From Methanolinea sp. UBA275 (lineage in GTDB: Archaea; Halobacteriota; Methanomicrobia; Methanomicrobiales; Methanospirillaceae): 64,000 nt of DNA. Under the pieces are notes generated by a model. It was not told where the DNA came from. It did not search any database and saw only the letters and a list, made by a program, of their open reading frames with translations. Where the stretch lies: positions 62,001 through 126,000 of the forward strand of contig DAWU01000028.1 of assembly GCA_002506105.1 (NCBI GenBank). Reading direction: 5' to 3'. Shown here one piece after another: positions 17,426 to 25,691 of the stretch (positions are counted from its first letter, which is position 1; each line of letters begins with the position of its first letter). The translations under genes were made by a program, and so were the position numbers.

Positions 17426-17959
17426 ATGGAAATGGTGGGTGAACCGGGAAGACCAACGGCGTCAGTGCTGGTGTGCTATGCCAGCAGGTATGGATCGACA
17501 CGGGAAATTGCTGAATGCATTGCAGAGGTGCTGCGTACATCAGGGACACATGCTGACTGCATACCTGCCGGGAGGGATATCCGCCCCTCCGGTTACGACG
17601 CGGTAGTCCTGGGAAGTCCGCTCTATATGGGCAAATGGCTTGCGGAAATCAGGGAACTGATCTCGAGGGAGAGGGTGGCGCTCGGGCGTGTACCTGTTGC
17701 AGTATTTTCAGTGGGGTACTCGTTTCGGGATCGCTCGAACCAGGTTCTCCAGAGCGGCGAGGATGCGCTGTTGGATGTCCGGCTCTATATTTTACCGCGT
17801 GATTCTGCATTTTTTGCCGGGAGAGTTGAGTGTGGTGCGGTGTCTCCTTCTGACAGGGCAATCCTGACCCTGGCAGGAATTACCGAGGGGGACTTCCGGG
17901 ATATGGAGATGGTCCGGTCATGGGCACGAACGCTCCCCGGAATTCTCGGTCTTGGTTAG
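17426..17959 (+). CDS. Flavodoxin-domain protein
   Basis: The protein has 177 residues. The FMN phosphate loop is SRYGSTREIA and the flavin-flanking loop GSPLYMGKW fits the flavodoxin_5/HemG-like group. It probably carries electrons or reduces a small substrate using FMN. Two in-frame ATGs (17426 and 17432) fit the start about equally well. A hairpin-U-tract terminator and repeat copy B follow. Confidence 0.75.
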   Translation: MEMVGEPGRPTASVLVCYASRYGSTREIAECIAEVLRTSGTHADCIPAGRDIRPSGYDAVVLGSPLYMGKWLAEIRELISRERVALGRVPVAVFSVGYSFRDRSNQVLQSGEDALLDVRLYILPRDSAFFAGRVECGAVSPSDRAILTLAGITEGDFRDMEMVRSWARTLPGILGLG

Positions 17960-17985
17960 AAGTTACGCGAACAAGGAGTGTGCTG

Positions 17986-18020
17986 ATCCGGCTGAAAAAC
18001 GCGAGCGTTCCGGATTTTTT
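17986..18020 (+). terminator. Terminator of the flavodoxin gene
   Basis: ATCCGG (17986-17991) pairs with CCGGAT (18010-18015). An inner AACG/CGTT stem surrounds a CGAG loop, and TTTTTT follows. Repeat copy B begins about 10 bp later. Confidence 0.7.
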
Positions 18021-18030
18021 ACAAAAAAAA

Positions 18031-18234
18031 TGGGTATAGTGACAATCTAGCCACCGACCTTTTTGTCAAACAGAGAATATAATCGCGATATATTGAAGCG
18101 AGTTTCCATGTTGTTTTATGAATATCAGATGATAATTTCGTTTTCAAGGTCAATGTGAATAGTTTTTGATTCGCCGCCGGGGCGCCCTTCGGGGGCGGCG
18201 GGGTCAATCGCATATGAGAAGTAAGACCGACAAC
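18031..18234 (-). repeat. Dispersed repeat, copy B (inverted relative to copy A)
   Basis: This 204-bp element lies in the spacer between the convergent flavodoxin and chagasin-like genes. Read on the minus strand it follows copy A from GTTG-CGGTCT through CTTCTCATATG, the CCGCCGCCCC node, TCAAAAACTATTCACATTG and GGTCGGTGGCTAGATTG to CACTATACCCA. It lacks about 90 bp of the copy A centre. Confidence 0.85.
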
Positions 18235-18302
18235 TCGTACTTTTTTCCCCCAAATTTTAGTCATTGGATTTTTCTTAATTCTTCGTCGTGATTTATAAGT
18301 GA

Positions 18303-18331
18303 GATTGGTGGTAACAATGACACTATACCCA
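18303..18331 (+). repeat. Dispersed repeat, copy C (right-end fragment)
   Basis: GATTGGTGGTAACAATGACA followed by CTATACCCA matches the right end of copy A with a few changes. It is followed by AAAAAA 9 bp before the stop of the chagasin-like gene. The rest of the element is missing or too diverged to recognise. Confidence 0.6.
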
Positions 18332-18346
18332 AAAAATTAATTGTAC

Positions 18347-18979
18347 TCAGGGTATCTTCACCGCGACGTGGAAGGTCTCTCTCGGTTCAATGAATGTGAT
18401 GTGAACCGGGATTCCCCACATCTGGATAGTGGCGACGTCTTTGGCTTCTTCACACTCAAAGGATATTCTCATGCCATCTACCCTGTATTGGGATTCAAGG
18501 TTCAGCGGAAGGTAATTTTTCCCGTCATCCCCTGCGATGCCGTAGAACCCACCTTCGAAGTCCTGGTATGTTACCGTGCCGGATGGAACCCAGGGTCTCC
18601 GGTATTCTCCATACACACTCTGGTCTCCACTCTTTTCTCCCATAAAAAACCAGGCATGGCTGCCGCCAGCTCCCATCACCTGTGAAGCCGGGGAAATGTA
18701 TTCATCTCTGAGAAGAGTGATGCCCGGCGATTGGGAGAGATACCATGAATATCCGGTGGTCGGGTTTTCGGGAAGAGTCAGTGAGAACTCTGTTCCTTTG
18801 GCGATGGTCACATTCTTGCCGTTGTCTCCAGGGCCTAATGCAGGACCCGGGATAATGGTGGATGTCGGCGTGGGTGTGGGGACTCCCCCGGATCCCTGTT
18901 CCTGGAGACATCCGGCTGCGAGGATGAGGCAGACGGACAGTATCGCCACGGGGGCGAGAAAGAGCGTGGAACGATGCAT
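18347..18979 (-). CDS. Chagasin-like (I42 family) protease-inhibitor lipoprotein
   Basis: The protein has 210 residues. A signal peptide ends in the lipobox LAAGC (C24), followed by a Thr/Pro linker (about 30-50). The inhibitor-fold loops are NPTTGYSW, GAGGSHAW and RPW, the three loops by which chagasin-family proteins block papain-like cysteine proteases. The C-terminal part (about 150-210) is extra and includes a long tail not found in small chagasins. Its target is unknown. It stands alone. GGTG lies about 9 nt before the ATG. Confidence 0.75.
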   Translation of the reverse strand: MHRSTLFLAPVAILSVCLILAAGCLQEQGSGGVPTPTPTSTIIPGPALGPGDNGKNVTIAKGTEFSLTLPENPTTGYSWYLSQSPGITLLRDEYISPASQVMGAGGSHAWFFMGEKSGDQSVYGEYRRPWVPSGTVTYQDFEGGFYGIAGDDGKNYLPLNLESQYRVDGMRISFECEEAKDVATIQMWGIPVHITFIEPRETFHVAVKIP

Positions 18980-19345
18980 GGTATTGTTTCACCTTCGTGA
19001 TCGAGAAGAATGAGGTCATGACCGAATAAACGCTTTCCCCTGACTGCGAAGAAAGCTGCAGTTATTCGTGGTTAAGGGAATGTGTGAATCGATATGTGCC
19101 TGGCAAAGCAGTGCTTTCATTCATGATCGGAGCCGGGTTGCATCTCCTGCCACTCTTAGCTTTTGCACCCGCCTGGTAGGAGTGTGAGACCGGGTGACAG
19201 ATTGCATCTTCGTACAAACGCCCCGGCATATTTCAGTCCTGGGCATTACGGGGGTTGCGTTTTAGTTACAACATGAGTTTCTCCCAGGAGGTATTCGGGA
19301 ACACGGGATGGTATTGATCACAGAGTTTCCCGCGGAGAGGAGAAC
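18980..19345. other. Gene-free spacer between the chagasin-like gene and frhB
   Basis: I see no supported open reading frame or RNA gene here. It carries the promoter region of the lipoprotein gene (near 18980-19040) and otherwise unremarkable mixed sequence. Confidence 0.5.
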
Positions 19346-19372
19346 GAAAAAAGCCAAAGAAAACAAAAAAGA
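19346..19372 (-). terminator. U-tract terminators of the frhADGB operon
   Basis: On the minus strand, three T-rich tracts (opposite AAAAAA 19364-19370, AAAGAAAA and AAAAAA 19347-19352) follow the frhB stop directly. Confidence 0.6.
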
Positions 19373-20251
19373 TTATTTTGGTCCCAGGTAGGGGTTCCGG
19401 AGTCCCTTGCTCACTCCGAATTTGGCCCTCTCCTCGACAGTCTTCTGGTTCTTCGAGATCTTCTCGGTAGCCAGTTTTGTCACGAGTTCGAGACCGGGCT
19501 TCACCTGCTCGATGGGCTTGGTCTCGAAGCATCCGGCGGCGATAGCCTTGGACCAGATGTCGTCCCCGTTCTTTGTCCTGACAAAGACCGTGCTCCAGCC
19601 ATCGGGGCTTCCGACTGAACCGGTCGATACATCCGCCAGGTTTGCAACATAGTCAAGGCAGACGTGGCACCCGGGCTGTTCGTACTTGTGGGTGACCTTG
19701 AGTGGGAGCTGGACAACCTGTCCGCGCTGACCGTAGACCCAGAACTTACCCTTGCCGATCTCCATCTTCTTGACAGCGTCCATTCTCATGCCTGCATGAT
19801 CTTCCACCAGCTGGACGATACTCTGGTAGGGGAAGTTCTCCATACAGAAAATTCCCACTGCGAGTTTGATACAGTCAGGGACATCGCGGAGCCCGACCGG
19901 GTAGAGCTGGCCTTTTCTTACTGCCTGCATCTGGCACGGGGTTCCCACGATACCGATCTTATCCAGACCGTAGCTGCGGGTTGCCTCCTTGATCCAGGAC
20001 ACCTGGGGGCTGATGTTGTACTTGGTGCCGCTTGCGGACATCAGCTCTTCGACGGTCGTCGCAATGAACGGGCGGGGCCTCCATGGCTCGTCGCCTTTTC
20101 CTGCCACAATGGCGCCGTCGATGATGCCCTCTTCGAGTGCAAACTTGAAGAGCTGAGTGACGATGCCGCCGTCCTGTGATTTACTCAGGATAGCCTTGTC
20201 ACTGCTGCGGGCCGATACACAGAGCTTGTATTTTCCTAGTTCTCCTGCCAT
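19373..20251 (-). CDS. frhB: Coenzyme F420-reducing hydrogenase, beta subunit
   Basis: The protein has 292 residues. FrhB carries FAD and one [4Fe-4S] cluster and passes electrons from H2 to F420. Recognisable segments are DGGIVTQLFKFALEEGIIDGA, VGTPCQMQAVRK and the cysteines in GCHVCLDYVANLADVSTG. ATG 20251 is chosen because AGGTG lies 6 nt upstream; ATG 20257 is possible. It is the last gene of frhA-frhD-frhG-frhB. Its family also includes FdhB (62062-63213). Confidence 0.95.
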   Translation of the reverse strand: MAGELGKYKLCVSARSSDKAILSKSQDGGIVTQLFKFALEEGIIDGAIVAGKGDEPWRPRPFIATTVEELMSASGTKYNISPQVSWIKEATRSYGLDKIGIVGTPCQMQAVRKGQLYPVGLRDVPDCIKLAVGIFCMENFPYQSIVQLVEDHAGMRMDAVKKMEIGKGKFWVYGQRGQVVQLPLKVTHKYEQPGCHVCLDYVANLADVSTGSVGSPDGWSTVFVRTKNGDDIWSKAIAAGCFETKPIEQVKPGLELVTKLATEKISKNQKTVEERAKFGVSKGLRNPYLGPK

Positions 20252-20261
20252 CTCCATCACC

Positions 20262-21143
20262 TCACTTGAGCGCCCCTGCAATGGCTTCCATAATGCCCTC
20301 GAATTCAGGGATTACGTCAAAGTTGAAGAAGCTCCGGGGGCACTGTGCATAACATGCACCGCACTTGATGCACATCTCACGGTTCACATTGGGCTTCCCA
20401 TACTCGTGGGTGATAGCCCTGACCGGGCAGGCCGCAGCACAGGATCCGCATCCCATGCAGAGTCCCTGGTTGACAATGTCATACATCAGGTCGCATCCAC
20501 AGGCCTCTGTCCCGCGCTCGGCAAGCTGCATGAGCGGGGTTAAGTATTTCTTTGCGAGTTCCTGCTGGTCCTTGTTGCCCTTGAGGAGCAGGTAGGCCAT
20601 CACGCATACGTTCCGGATCATCTGCGGTGTCGGGGCACACCCGGGGATATAGACATCCACCTTGATGAGGTCTCCGACTGGAAGATACGACTCGTGTTGG
20701 GGCTGGTTCTGCTGGCCGCCGCGTGCGAACCTGGTGATATTGCCATAACAGGCACACCCACCTACTGCTACGACGACCGCCGCCTTCTCGCGGGTTTCTT
20801 TGATCTCCTGTACTGATAGCTTGTCCTGAATACAGACCGAACCCTCGACAAGTGCCACATCCATCTTGGGGATATGCCGTACATCGGCGAGGGTCAGGCC
20901 ATAGACAAGGTCGGCGTATTTGTCAAGGATGGTTAACAATCCACCGTAGTTGTCTGCTAAGGATACCAGGCAGCCCGTGCAACCACTCATGTGCACGTGG
21001 CCAACTGTAATCTTGTCTGCCACAGGCTTTTCCTCCTTCTTTATGATTTCTTCCTTTTTCACCACGTCAGCTCTCACCGCAGGCTTCGCCTTCGGCTCCG
21101 GGCTGGTGCTCTCCTTTTCGAAGATTTTGGATAGTAGTCCCAT
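20262..21143 (-). CDS. frhG: Coenzyme F420-reducing hydrogenase, gamma (small) subunit
   Basis: The protein has 293 residues from ATG 21143. FrhG holds the electron-relay [4Fe-4S] clusters. The small-subunit core starts at VGHVHMSGCTGCLVSL. Two ferredoxin motifs lie near the C-terminus (CMGCGSCAAACP and CIKCGACYAQCP). The first 40 residues are a charged Lys/Glu/Pro-rich extension lying within frhD's 3' end (77-nt overlap). A GTG at 21023 with AAGGAGG 8 nt upstream would give a 253-residue protein starting MADKITVGH, closer to other FrhG proteins. The start is unresolved. Confidence 0.93.
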   Translation of the reverse strand: MGLLSKIFEKESTSPEPKAKPAVRADVVKKEEIIKKEEKPVADKITVGHVHMSGCTGCLVSLADNYGGLLTILDKYADLVYGLTLADVRHIPKMDVALVEGSVCIQDKLSVQEIKETREKAAVVVAVGGCACYGNITRFARGGQQNQPQHESYLPVGDLIKVDVYIPGCAPTPQMIRNVCVMAYLLLKGNKDQQELAKKYLTPLMQLAERGTEACGCDLMYDIVNQGLCMGCGSCAAACPVRAITHEYGKPNVNREMCIKCGACYAQCPRSFFNFDVIPEFEGIMEAIAGALK

Positions 21144-21603
21144 AATCCACCCCTATAAGGGCCAGCACTTCCCGTACGGCCCTGGGTATTGCATTCTGAA
21201 CCTCTTCAGTGAGCCCCATCTCGAATTCGGGGGCACTCACCCGCTTTGGCTGACATCCGATTATCGTGATATCGATCTTATCCTTCAGGCGGTGGAGCGG
21301 CTCGGTCAGGTCCCAGGAATGGGCATCCCGATAACTTCCCGGAGGAAGGTCTTCGACTGTCAATCGGACCAGGTCACCGGGTCTTCCCTCGAAGTTCACG
21401 GTATCAATCACGATGAGTCTTCGTGTCACTTCCGGATCAAGCAGTGTAAAGATGAAATGCGGGCCTCCAAGGCCTGCATCCACGGCTTTGATATTGTCGG
21501 GGAGATCGAGGCGCAATAGCTCCTCTACCACGGCCGGTCCGAACCCGTCATCCGCGAACAACGGGTTACCGCACCCTGCTATCACAATCTCTGGATACAG
21601 CAT
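21067..21603 (-). CDS. frhD: F420 hydrogenase maturation endopeptidase
   Basis: The protein has 178 residues. It is a HybD/HycI-type protease that trims the FrhA C-terminus after nickel insertion. GCGNPLFADDGFGPAVVEEL contains the metal-binding acidic residue, with VIDTVNF and a later HSWDLTEPLHRL. The C-terminal 25 residues lie in the region shared with frhG in another frame. It starts 9 bp after the frhA stop. Confidence 0.92.
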   Translation of the reverse strand: MLYPEIVIAGCGNPLFADDGFGPAVVEELLRLDLPDNIKAVDAGLGGPHFIFTLLDPEVTRRLIVIDTVNFEGRPGDLVRLTVEDLPPGSYRDAHSWDLTEPLHRLKDKIDITIIGCQPKRVSAPEFEMGLTEEVQNAIPRAVREVLALIGVDYGTTIQNLRKGEHQPGAEGEACGES

Positions 21604-21612
21604 GGGGGAGTC

Positions 21613-22980
21613 TCACTGAATGAGTTTCTGGGCAACTATCTTCTTGTCCTCATCGATGACGATCATGTGGGTTGCACATGACACGCACGGGTCATATCCT
21701 CTGACGACAATTTCCGCCAGCTGCCATGGAGCCCCGGCGAGAGCCTGGCTGCAGGTGGGGAAGTTCCAGGTGGTGGGCACAAGCATCTCATAATAGAGCA
21801 CTCTGCCATCCTTGACCTTGGCCAGGTGAACGTCAGTTCCGCGGGGAGCCTCGTTTGCAGCCCAGCCGAGTGAACCATCACCCTGGGGGATATGGTCCGC
21901 AAGGATCTTCCCGTTCGGGTTGTACTCGTCCAGTGCATTGAGGATGGAATACACAGAGTCGGTATATTCCATCTGCCGTGCGACCTGCTGCCCGATAGTC
22001 CCTTTCTCGTCGAAGTTCTTGAACTTGACAAGCCGGGCGCGGGGACCCACTTCGACGGGGGCTCCGTCATAGAGCGGCACACCGGTGCAGGCCTCCATCT
22101 GGGGATTGACCTTGGTCCCGACTGGTGATGTACCTCCAACAGGGTAGCTTGGGTCTGCAAGACTTACCTCGCCCTCGCCCATGTACCAGTCCCAGGGGCG
22201 GACATCGGTCCAGCGCTGGGGGTCCCACCCGGGATTCGAGTCAAGACTGGAGCTGCCGTACAGGGGGTGAGAAGCCATGTAGCCCTGGTTGTGATACCCG
22301 AGTTTCTTCGGGATTGGGATCTGTTTGCCAGCGACTTCCGCCCAGTCACGCTTCTGGAAATTGCGAAGGATGGCAATCATGAAGTCCATCTGTTCGTGTG
22401 CAAGGGTCAGTCCCTCCTTGGCGAGGTCGTACATCTTGTTCTTTGCCTGTGGGGTACAGGCCTTGTACATACCGCCGACCCTCGGGTTGCTGGGGTGAAT
22501 TGCCTCGCCACCCGCGATCTGCCCGATGGTCTGGCCGATCTCGCGGAGCCTCTGGATTCTCTTGGCTACGGACCGTACCGGCTCCTGGGGGGTAAAGGGA
22601 TTGATCTTGGTGTCAGTCCCCGGGAGATACATATCCGGGAGGGTCAGGATGTTGTGAAGTGCGTGGCTATGAAGCCTGTTGGCACTCTGAAGAATGATAC
22701 GAAGGAGCTTTGCATCCTTGGGGATCTCGCAGCGAATGGAGGCCTCCATGGACTCTACACCTGCGAGGGTGTGAGCGATCGGACAGATACCGCACACGCG
22801 GGACGCGATCTTCGGGACCTGGTCCATCGTCTTTCCGATGGCCAGCTTCTCCACCCCTCTTACTGGGGTTATGGAGAGCCAGTCACCACGCTCGACGATA
22901 CCTGCATCGTCAACTTTCAGGACGAGCTTTGAGTGTCCCTCATGCCTCGTGGTTGGGGAGATCTCTACAATTTTCGACAA
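21613..22980 (-). CDS. frhA: Coenzyme F420-reducing hydrogenase, alpha (large, NiFe) subunit
   Basis: The protein has 455 residues. The four nickel-iron ligands are C63 and C66 in RVCGICPIAH and C432 and C435 in DPCVSCATH. A 17-residue tail follows H438 and is presumably removed by FrhD. There is no selenocysteine. The start appears to be TTG 22980 (MSKIVEISPTTRHEGH) with GAGGCGAT just upstream; no ATG fits the conserved N-terminus. The 458-bp region upstream contains the promoter. Confidence 0.95.
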   Translation of the reverse strand: MSKIVEISPTTRHEGHSKLVLKVDDAGIVERGDWLSITPVRGVEKLAIGKTMDQVPKIASRVCGICPIAHTLAGVESMEASIRCEIPKDAKLLRIILQSANRLHSHALHNILTLPDMYLPGTDTKINPFTPQEPVRSVAKRIQRLREIGQTIGQIAGGEAIHPSNPRVGGMYKACTPQAKNKMYDLAKEGLTLAHEQMDFMIAILRNFQKRDWAEVAGKQIPIPKKLGYHNQGYMASHPLYGSSSLDSNPGWDPQRWTDVRPWDWYMGEGEVSLADPSYPVGGTSPVGTKVNPQMEACTGVPLYDGAPVEVGPRARLVKFKNFDEKGTIGQQVARQMEYTDSVYSILNALDEYNPNGKILADHIPQGDGSLGWAANEAPRGTDVHLAKVKDGRVLYYEMLVPTTWNFPTCSQALAGAPWQLAEIVVRGYDPCVSCATHMIVIDEDKKIVAQKLIQ

Positions 22981-23438
22981 TATTATCGCCTCATGGTATT
23001 CTCGTTGTTCTCTTTGCGATACCGGTAATATTCCACACGCACCTCTCTTTACGAGAGATGTTTGACCGTACAGAGTACGTTCAGGAGAAGTGTTGCGAAC
23101 TCCCTATATTTATCTGCTGTGCACTTATGCACGGCATTAGGAAAAAGGGTAAAAACATTATATTTTTTAAAACAGGATTCGCATCAGCATTTTTTTACAA
23201 AATATTCAAGGGGAACACAGAAAGGTGGAAAAAAATCATTGAATATCGAGGGATAATTTACCGTTTTTTTCAAAGGCCAGTTTTGAAATCCATGCGCGAA
23301 TCAGTATGAAATTATATCAATAGATGATACTTGTTCAGGATATCGAACCCGGGTGGAATTCGAAGATAATCGGATCTCAATCATAGTGATGCAATCACAG
23401 AATGAAAGTGTATGGGGTGGAGTTGAAAAAGAGAAGTA
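22981..23438 (-). promoter_or_regulatory. frhA: Upstream region of frhADGB with candidate TATA box
   Basis: This AT-rich spacer holds no supported gene. On the minus strand GATAAATATAGGG (23103-23114) is a fair TATA box and would give a leader of about 100 nt before the frhA TTG. A second AT-rich block (AAAAAATATAATG, about 23155-23168) is another candidate. The remaining stretch toward mptA carries short T-tracts. No strong palindrome was recognised. Confidence 0.4.
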
Positions 23439-24374
23439 TCAGGAATGCTCTCCGTTCAGCTCTTCGTAAAGCTCGGCCATGGTAGCCTGGCGCTCTGCAT
23501 AGGCATCATGCTGGTGAATACTCTCCTCGTTTGTCTGCATGATGGTGATGAGTGAATCGCCGGGAAGATCCCTGAATTCGGCGATCACTTTTTTGGCGAT
23601 CTCACGGACGCAGTCCTCCACGAACCTGGGATTCTTGTGAGCATTCAGCACGACGTAACTCTCGTCACCCCTCTTCAGCAGTTCAAAGATTGAGGCACTC
23701 ATCGATTCCTTGAGGATCTTTATGATCTTCTCGAGTTTGACGTGCTGGTCGTCATCGATCTCAATTGACAGGAAACCCCGCCCACGCTGGTTGTGTGTCG
23801 CCATGGGGACTTCTGCCAAAAATCCGCTGATCTTCTCATCGGGGACTTCAAGGTTCTGCAGGACAGAGATTGCTCTCTCCTTCATGATATCCTGGGCACA
23901 GGGGCATGCGGTCATGCCCGTCACCTCTGCACCTATACTCTTCCTCACGATCGGGTTCCGGAAGGTCCGCTTGGCAACTGCGCGGGCATGAACCCTGACA
24001 ACCTCGTGGCAGCTCGTATGGGATACGGGCGTTTCCCGTTTTACCATGTACTGGCTGTTCATCAATACTTCGGTACGGTCTGCATACTCGTGCCTGTCAA
24101 GGAGTTTTCTGGCAACGACGCTGCAGAGGTTTTCAATCTCCTTCACTTCGCCATCGATGGCTTGCTGGAGAACCTCGTCAATCACTTCGAAATTCCGGGA
24201 GAGGTTGGCCCCCTTGAGACTTCCGGGGAGATCGACAAAGACATCGAAATTGGAGATGAAGATAACCGACCTCTTATCGGGCCTTGTGACTTCAACAAGT
24301 TTCTTGACATTCTTTACTCCCACCCTCGTCAGATTAATACGAATATCAGGGATGGTGGATTGAACGTCTGGCAA
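23439..24374 (-). CDS. mptA: Archaeal GTP cyclohydrolase MptA (FolE2 family)
   Basis: The protein has 311 residues. It is the Fe(II)-dependent enzyme opening GTP for tetrahydromethanopterin; the product may also feed preQ0 synthesis. Conserved segments are LPDVQSTIPDIRINLTRVGVK at the N-terminus, SHTSCHE, GMTACPCAQ (metal/active-site Cys) and ATHNQRG. The frame is open to ATG 24452, but the family N-terminus begins at TTG 24374 (LPDVQS) and the extra 26 residues look random. It is divergent from ilvC. Confidence 0.88.
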   Translation of the reverse strand: MPDVQSTIPDIRINLTRVGVKNVKKLVEVTRPDKRSVIFISNFDVFVDLPGSLKGANLSRNFEVIDEVLQQAIDGEVKEIENLCSVVARKLLDRHEYADRTEVLMNSQYMVKRETPVSHTSCHEVVRVHARAVAKRTFRNPIVRKSIGAEVTGMTACPCAQDIMKERAISVLQNLEVPDEKISGFLAEVPMATHNQRGRGFLSIEIDDDQHVKLEKIIKILKESMSASIFELLKRGDESYVVLNAHKNPRFVEDCVREIAKKVIAEFRDLPGDSLITIMQTNEESIHQHDAYAERQATMAELYEELNGEHS

Positions 24375-24448
24375 ATCACGCCCGGATTTTTGTGGAATGA
24401 GACTGGGAATAATGCATCGCTCCCAAGAATGATGTGGAACGTATTTTT

Positions 24449-24463
24449 TCATATAATATTTAA
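24449..24463. promoter_or_regulatory. Near-palindromic TATA region between mptA and ilvC
   Basis: TCATATAATATTTAA can be read as a TATA box on either strand. It lies about 35-45 bp before the ilvC ATG, giving a very short leader, and about 80 bp before the proposed mptA start. Confidence 0.45.
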
Positions 24464-24496
24464 GTGCTCTGTTACTGATATGTCATGGATAACGCT

Positions 24497-25486
24497 ATGA
24501 TGGAAAAATATTATGATACCGATGCGGACCTCGGGGTTCTGAAGGGGAAGAGGATCGCAGTGATAGGATACGGGTCACAGGGAAGAGGGCAGGCTCTCAA
24601 CCTGCGTGACAGCGGCCTTGACGTCGTGATCGGGCTTCGGCCCGGGCGTTCATGGCAGGCGGCCTCTGCGGATGGATTCAAGGTCTATCCTGTCCCCGAA
24701 GCCGTAAAAATGGCAAGTATTGTCCAGGTGCTGGTCCCTGATGAGCACCAGGGGGCTATCTACAAGGCGGAAATCCACCCTCATCTCTCCCAGAACAAAT
24801 GCCTGATGTTCTCCCATGGCTTCAACATCCACTTCGGCCAGATCGTCCCGCCACCTGACATCGATGTTATCATGGTGGCCCCGAAGGGCCCCGGTCATAT
24901 GGTCAGGAGGACCTACGAGGAGGGAAAGGGTGTGCCTGCCCTCATCGCAATACATCAGAATTACACGGGCCAGGCGCAGAAGATCGCACTCGCCTATGCC
25001 AAGGGGATAGGAGCCACGAGGGCCGTCGTGCTTGAGACAACATTCCGTGAGGAGACGGAGACTGATCTCTTCGGAGAACAGGCGGTGCTATGCGGTGGTA
25101 TCACGTCTCTTATCAGAGCTGGTTTCGAAACGCTTGTTGATGCAGGGTATGCACCAGAAATGGCATATCTCGAAGTGCTCCATGAAACAAAGTTAATCGT
25201 GGACCTCATCTACGAGGGTGGCTTTACCAATATGCGCAACTCCATTTCCAATACCGCGCAGTATGGAGACCTGACCCGCGGCCCGAGGGTTATCGGAACC
25301 GAGTCCTACCTGGCAATGCAGGAGATATTAAAAGAGATCCAGAGCGGGGAATTCGCCAAGGAATGGATGCTCGAGAACATGGTGAACCGACCGGTCTTCA
25401 ATGCCCTTACCCGTGCGGACGAGGAACACCTTGTCGAGCAGGTGGGAAAAGAGGTCCGGGCAATGATGCCGCAGTTCAGGAGATAA
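24497..25486 (+). CDS. ilvC: Ketol-acid reductoisomerase
   Basis: The protein has 329 residues. It is the second step of valine and isoleucine synthesis (and leucine via valine). The N-terminal dinucleotide-binding loop is GYGSQGRGQALNLRDSG. The C-terminal knotted domain has the Mg ligands in ETDLFGEQAVLCGG and a later EVLHETKLIVDL. It is class I in length. ATG 24497 (MMEKYYDTDAD) matches the family N-terminus; ATG 24485 would add four residues. Confidence 0.95.
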   Translation: MMEKYYDTDADLGVLKGKRIAVIGYGSQGRGQALNLRDSGLDVVIGLRPGRSWQAASADGFKVYPVPEAVKMASIVQVLVPDEHQGAIYKAEIHPHLSQNKCLMFSHGFNIHFGQIVPPPDIDVIMVAPKGPGHMVRRTYEEGKGVPALIAIHQNYTGQAQKIALAYAKGIGATRAVVLETTFREETETDLFGEQAVLCGGITSLIRAGFETLVDAGYAPEMAYLEVLHETKLIVDLIYEGGFTNMRNSISNTAQYGDLTRGPRVIGTESYLAMQEILKEIQSGEFAKEWMLENMVNRPVFNALTRADEEHLVEQVGKEVRAMMPQFRR

Positions 25487-25691
25487 TCACTTTTTCAACT
25501 GAAAAAATCCCGGTATTTTCATTTCAGATGCCCCAATCGAAGGGGGTGTATTTTTTTTATTCATCCTAAAATTAGGAAGGGGATTTAAGGTTTTGCCTTC
25601 CCTGTCAGGAAGCGAAGCTGCATTGAAAAACCGGCGTACCTTTCTTTTTTTCATAAGGTGGCATTTTTACACTCAGGCGACCTATATAAGA

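Noticed and set aside
23793..24500. 235-codon plus-strand frame
   Set aside because: It is antisense to mptA, which has clear family motifs.
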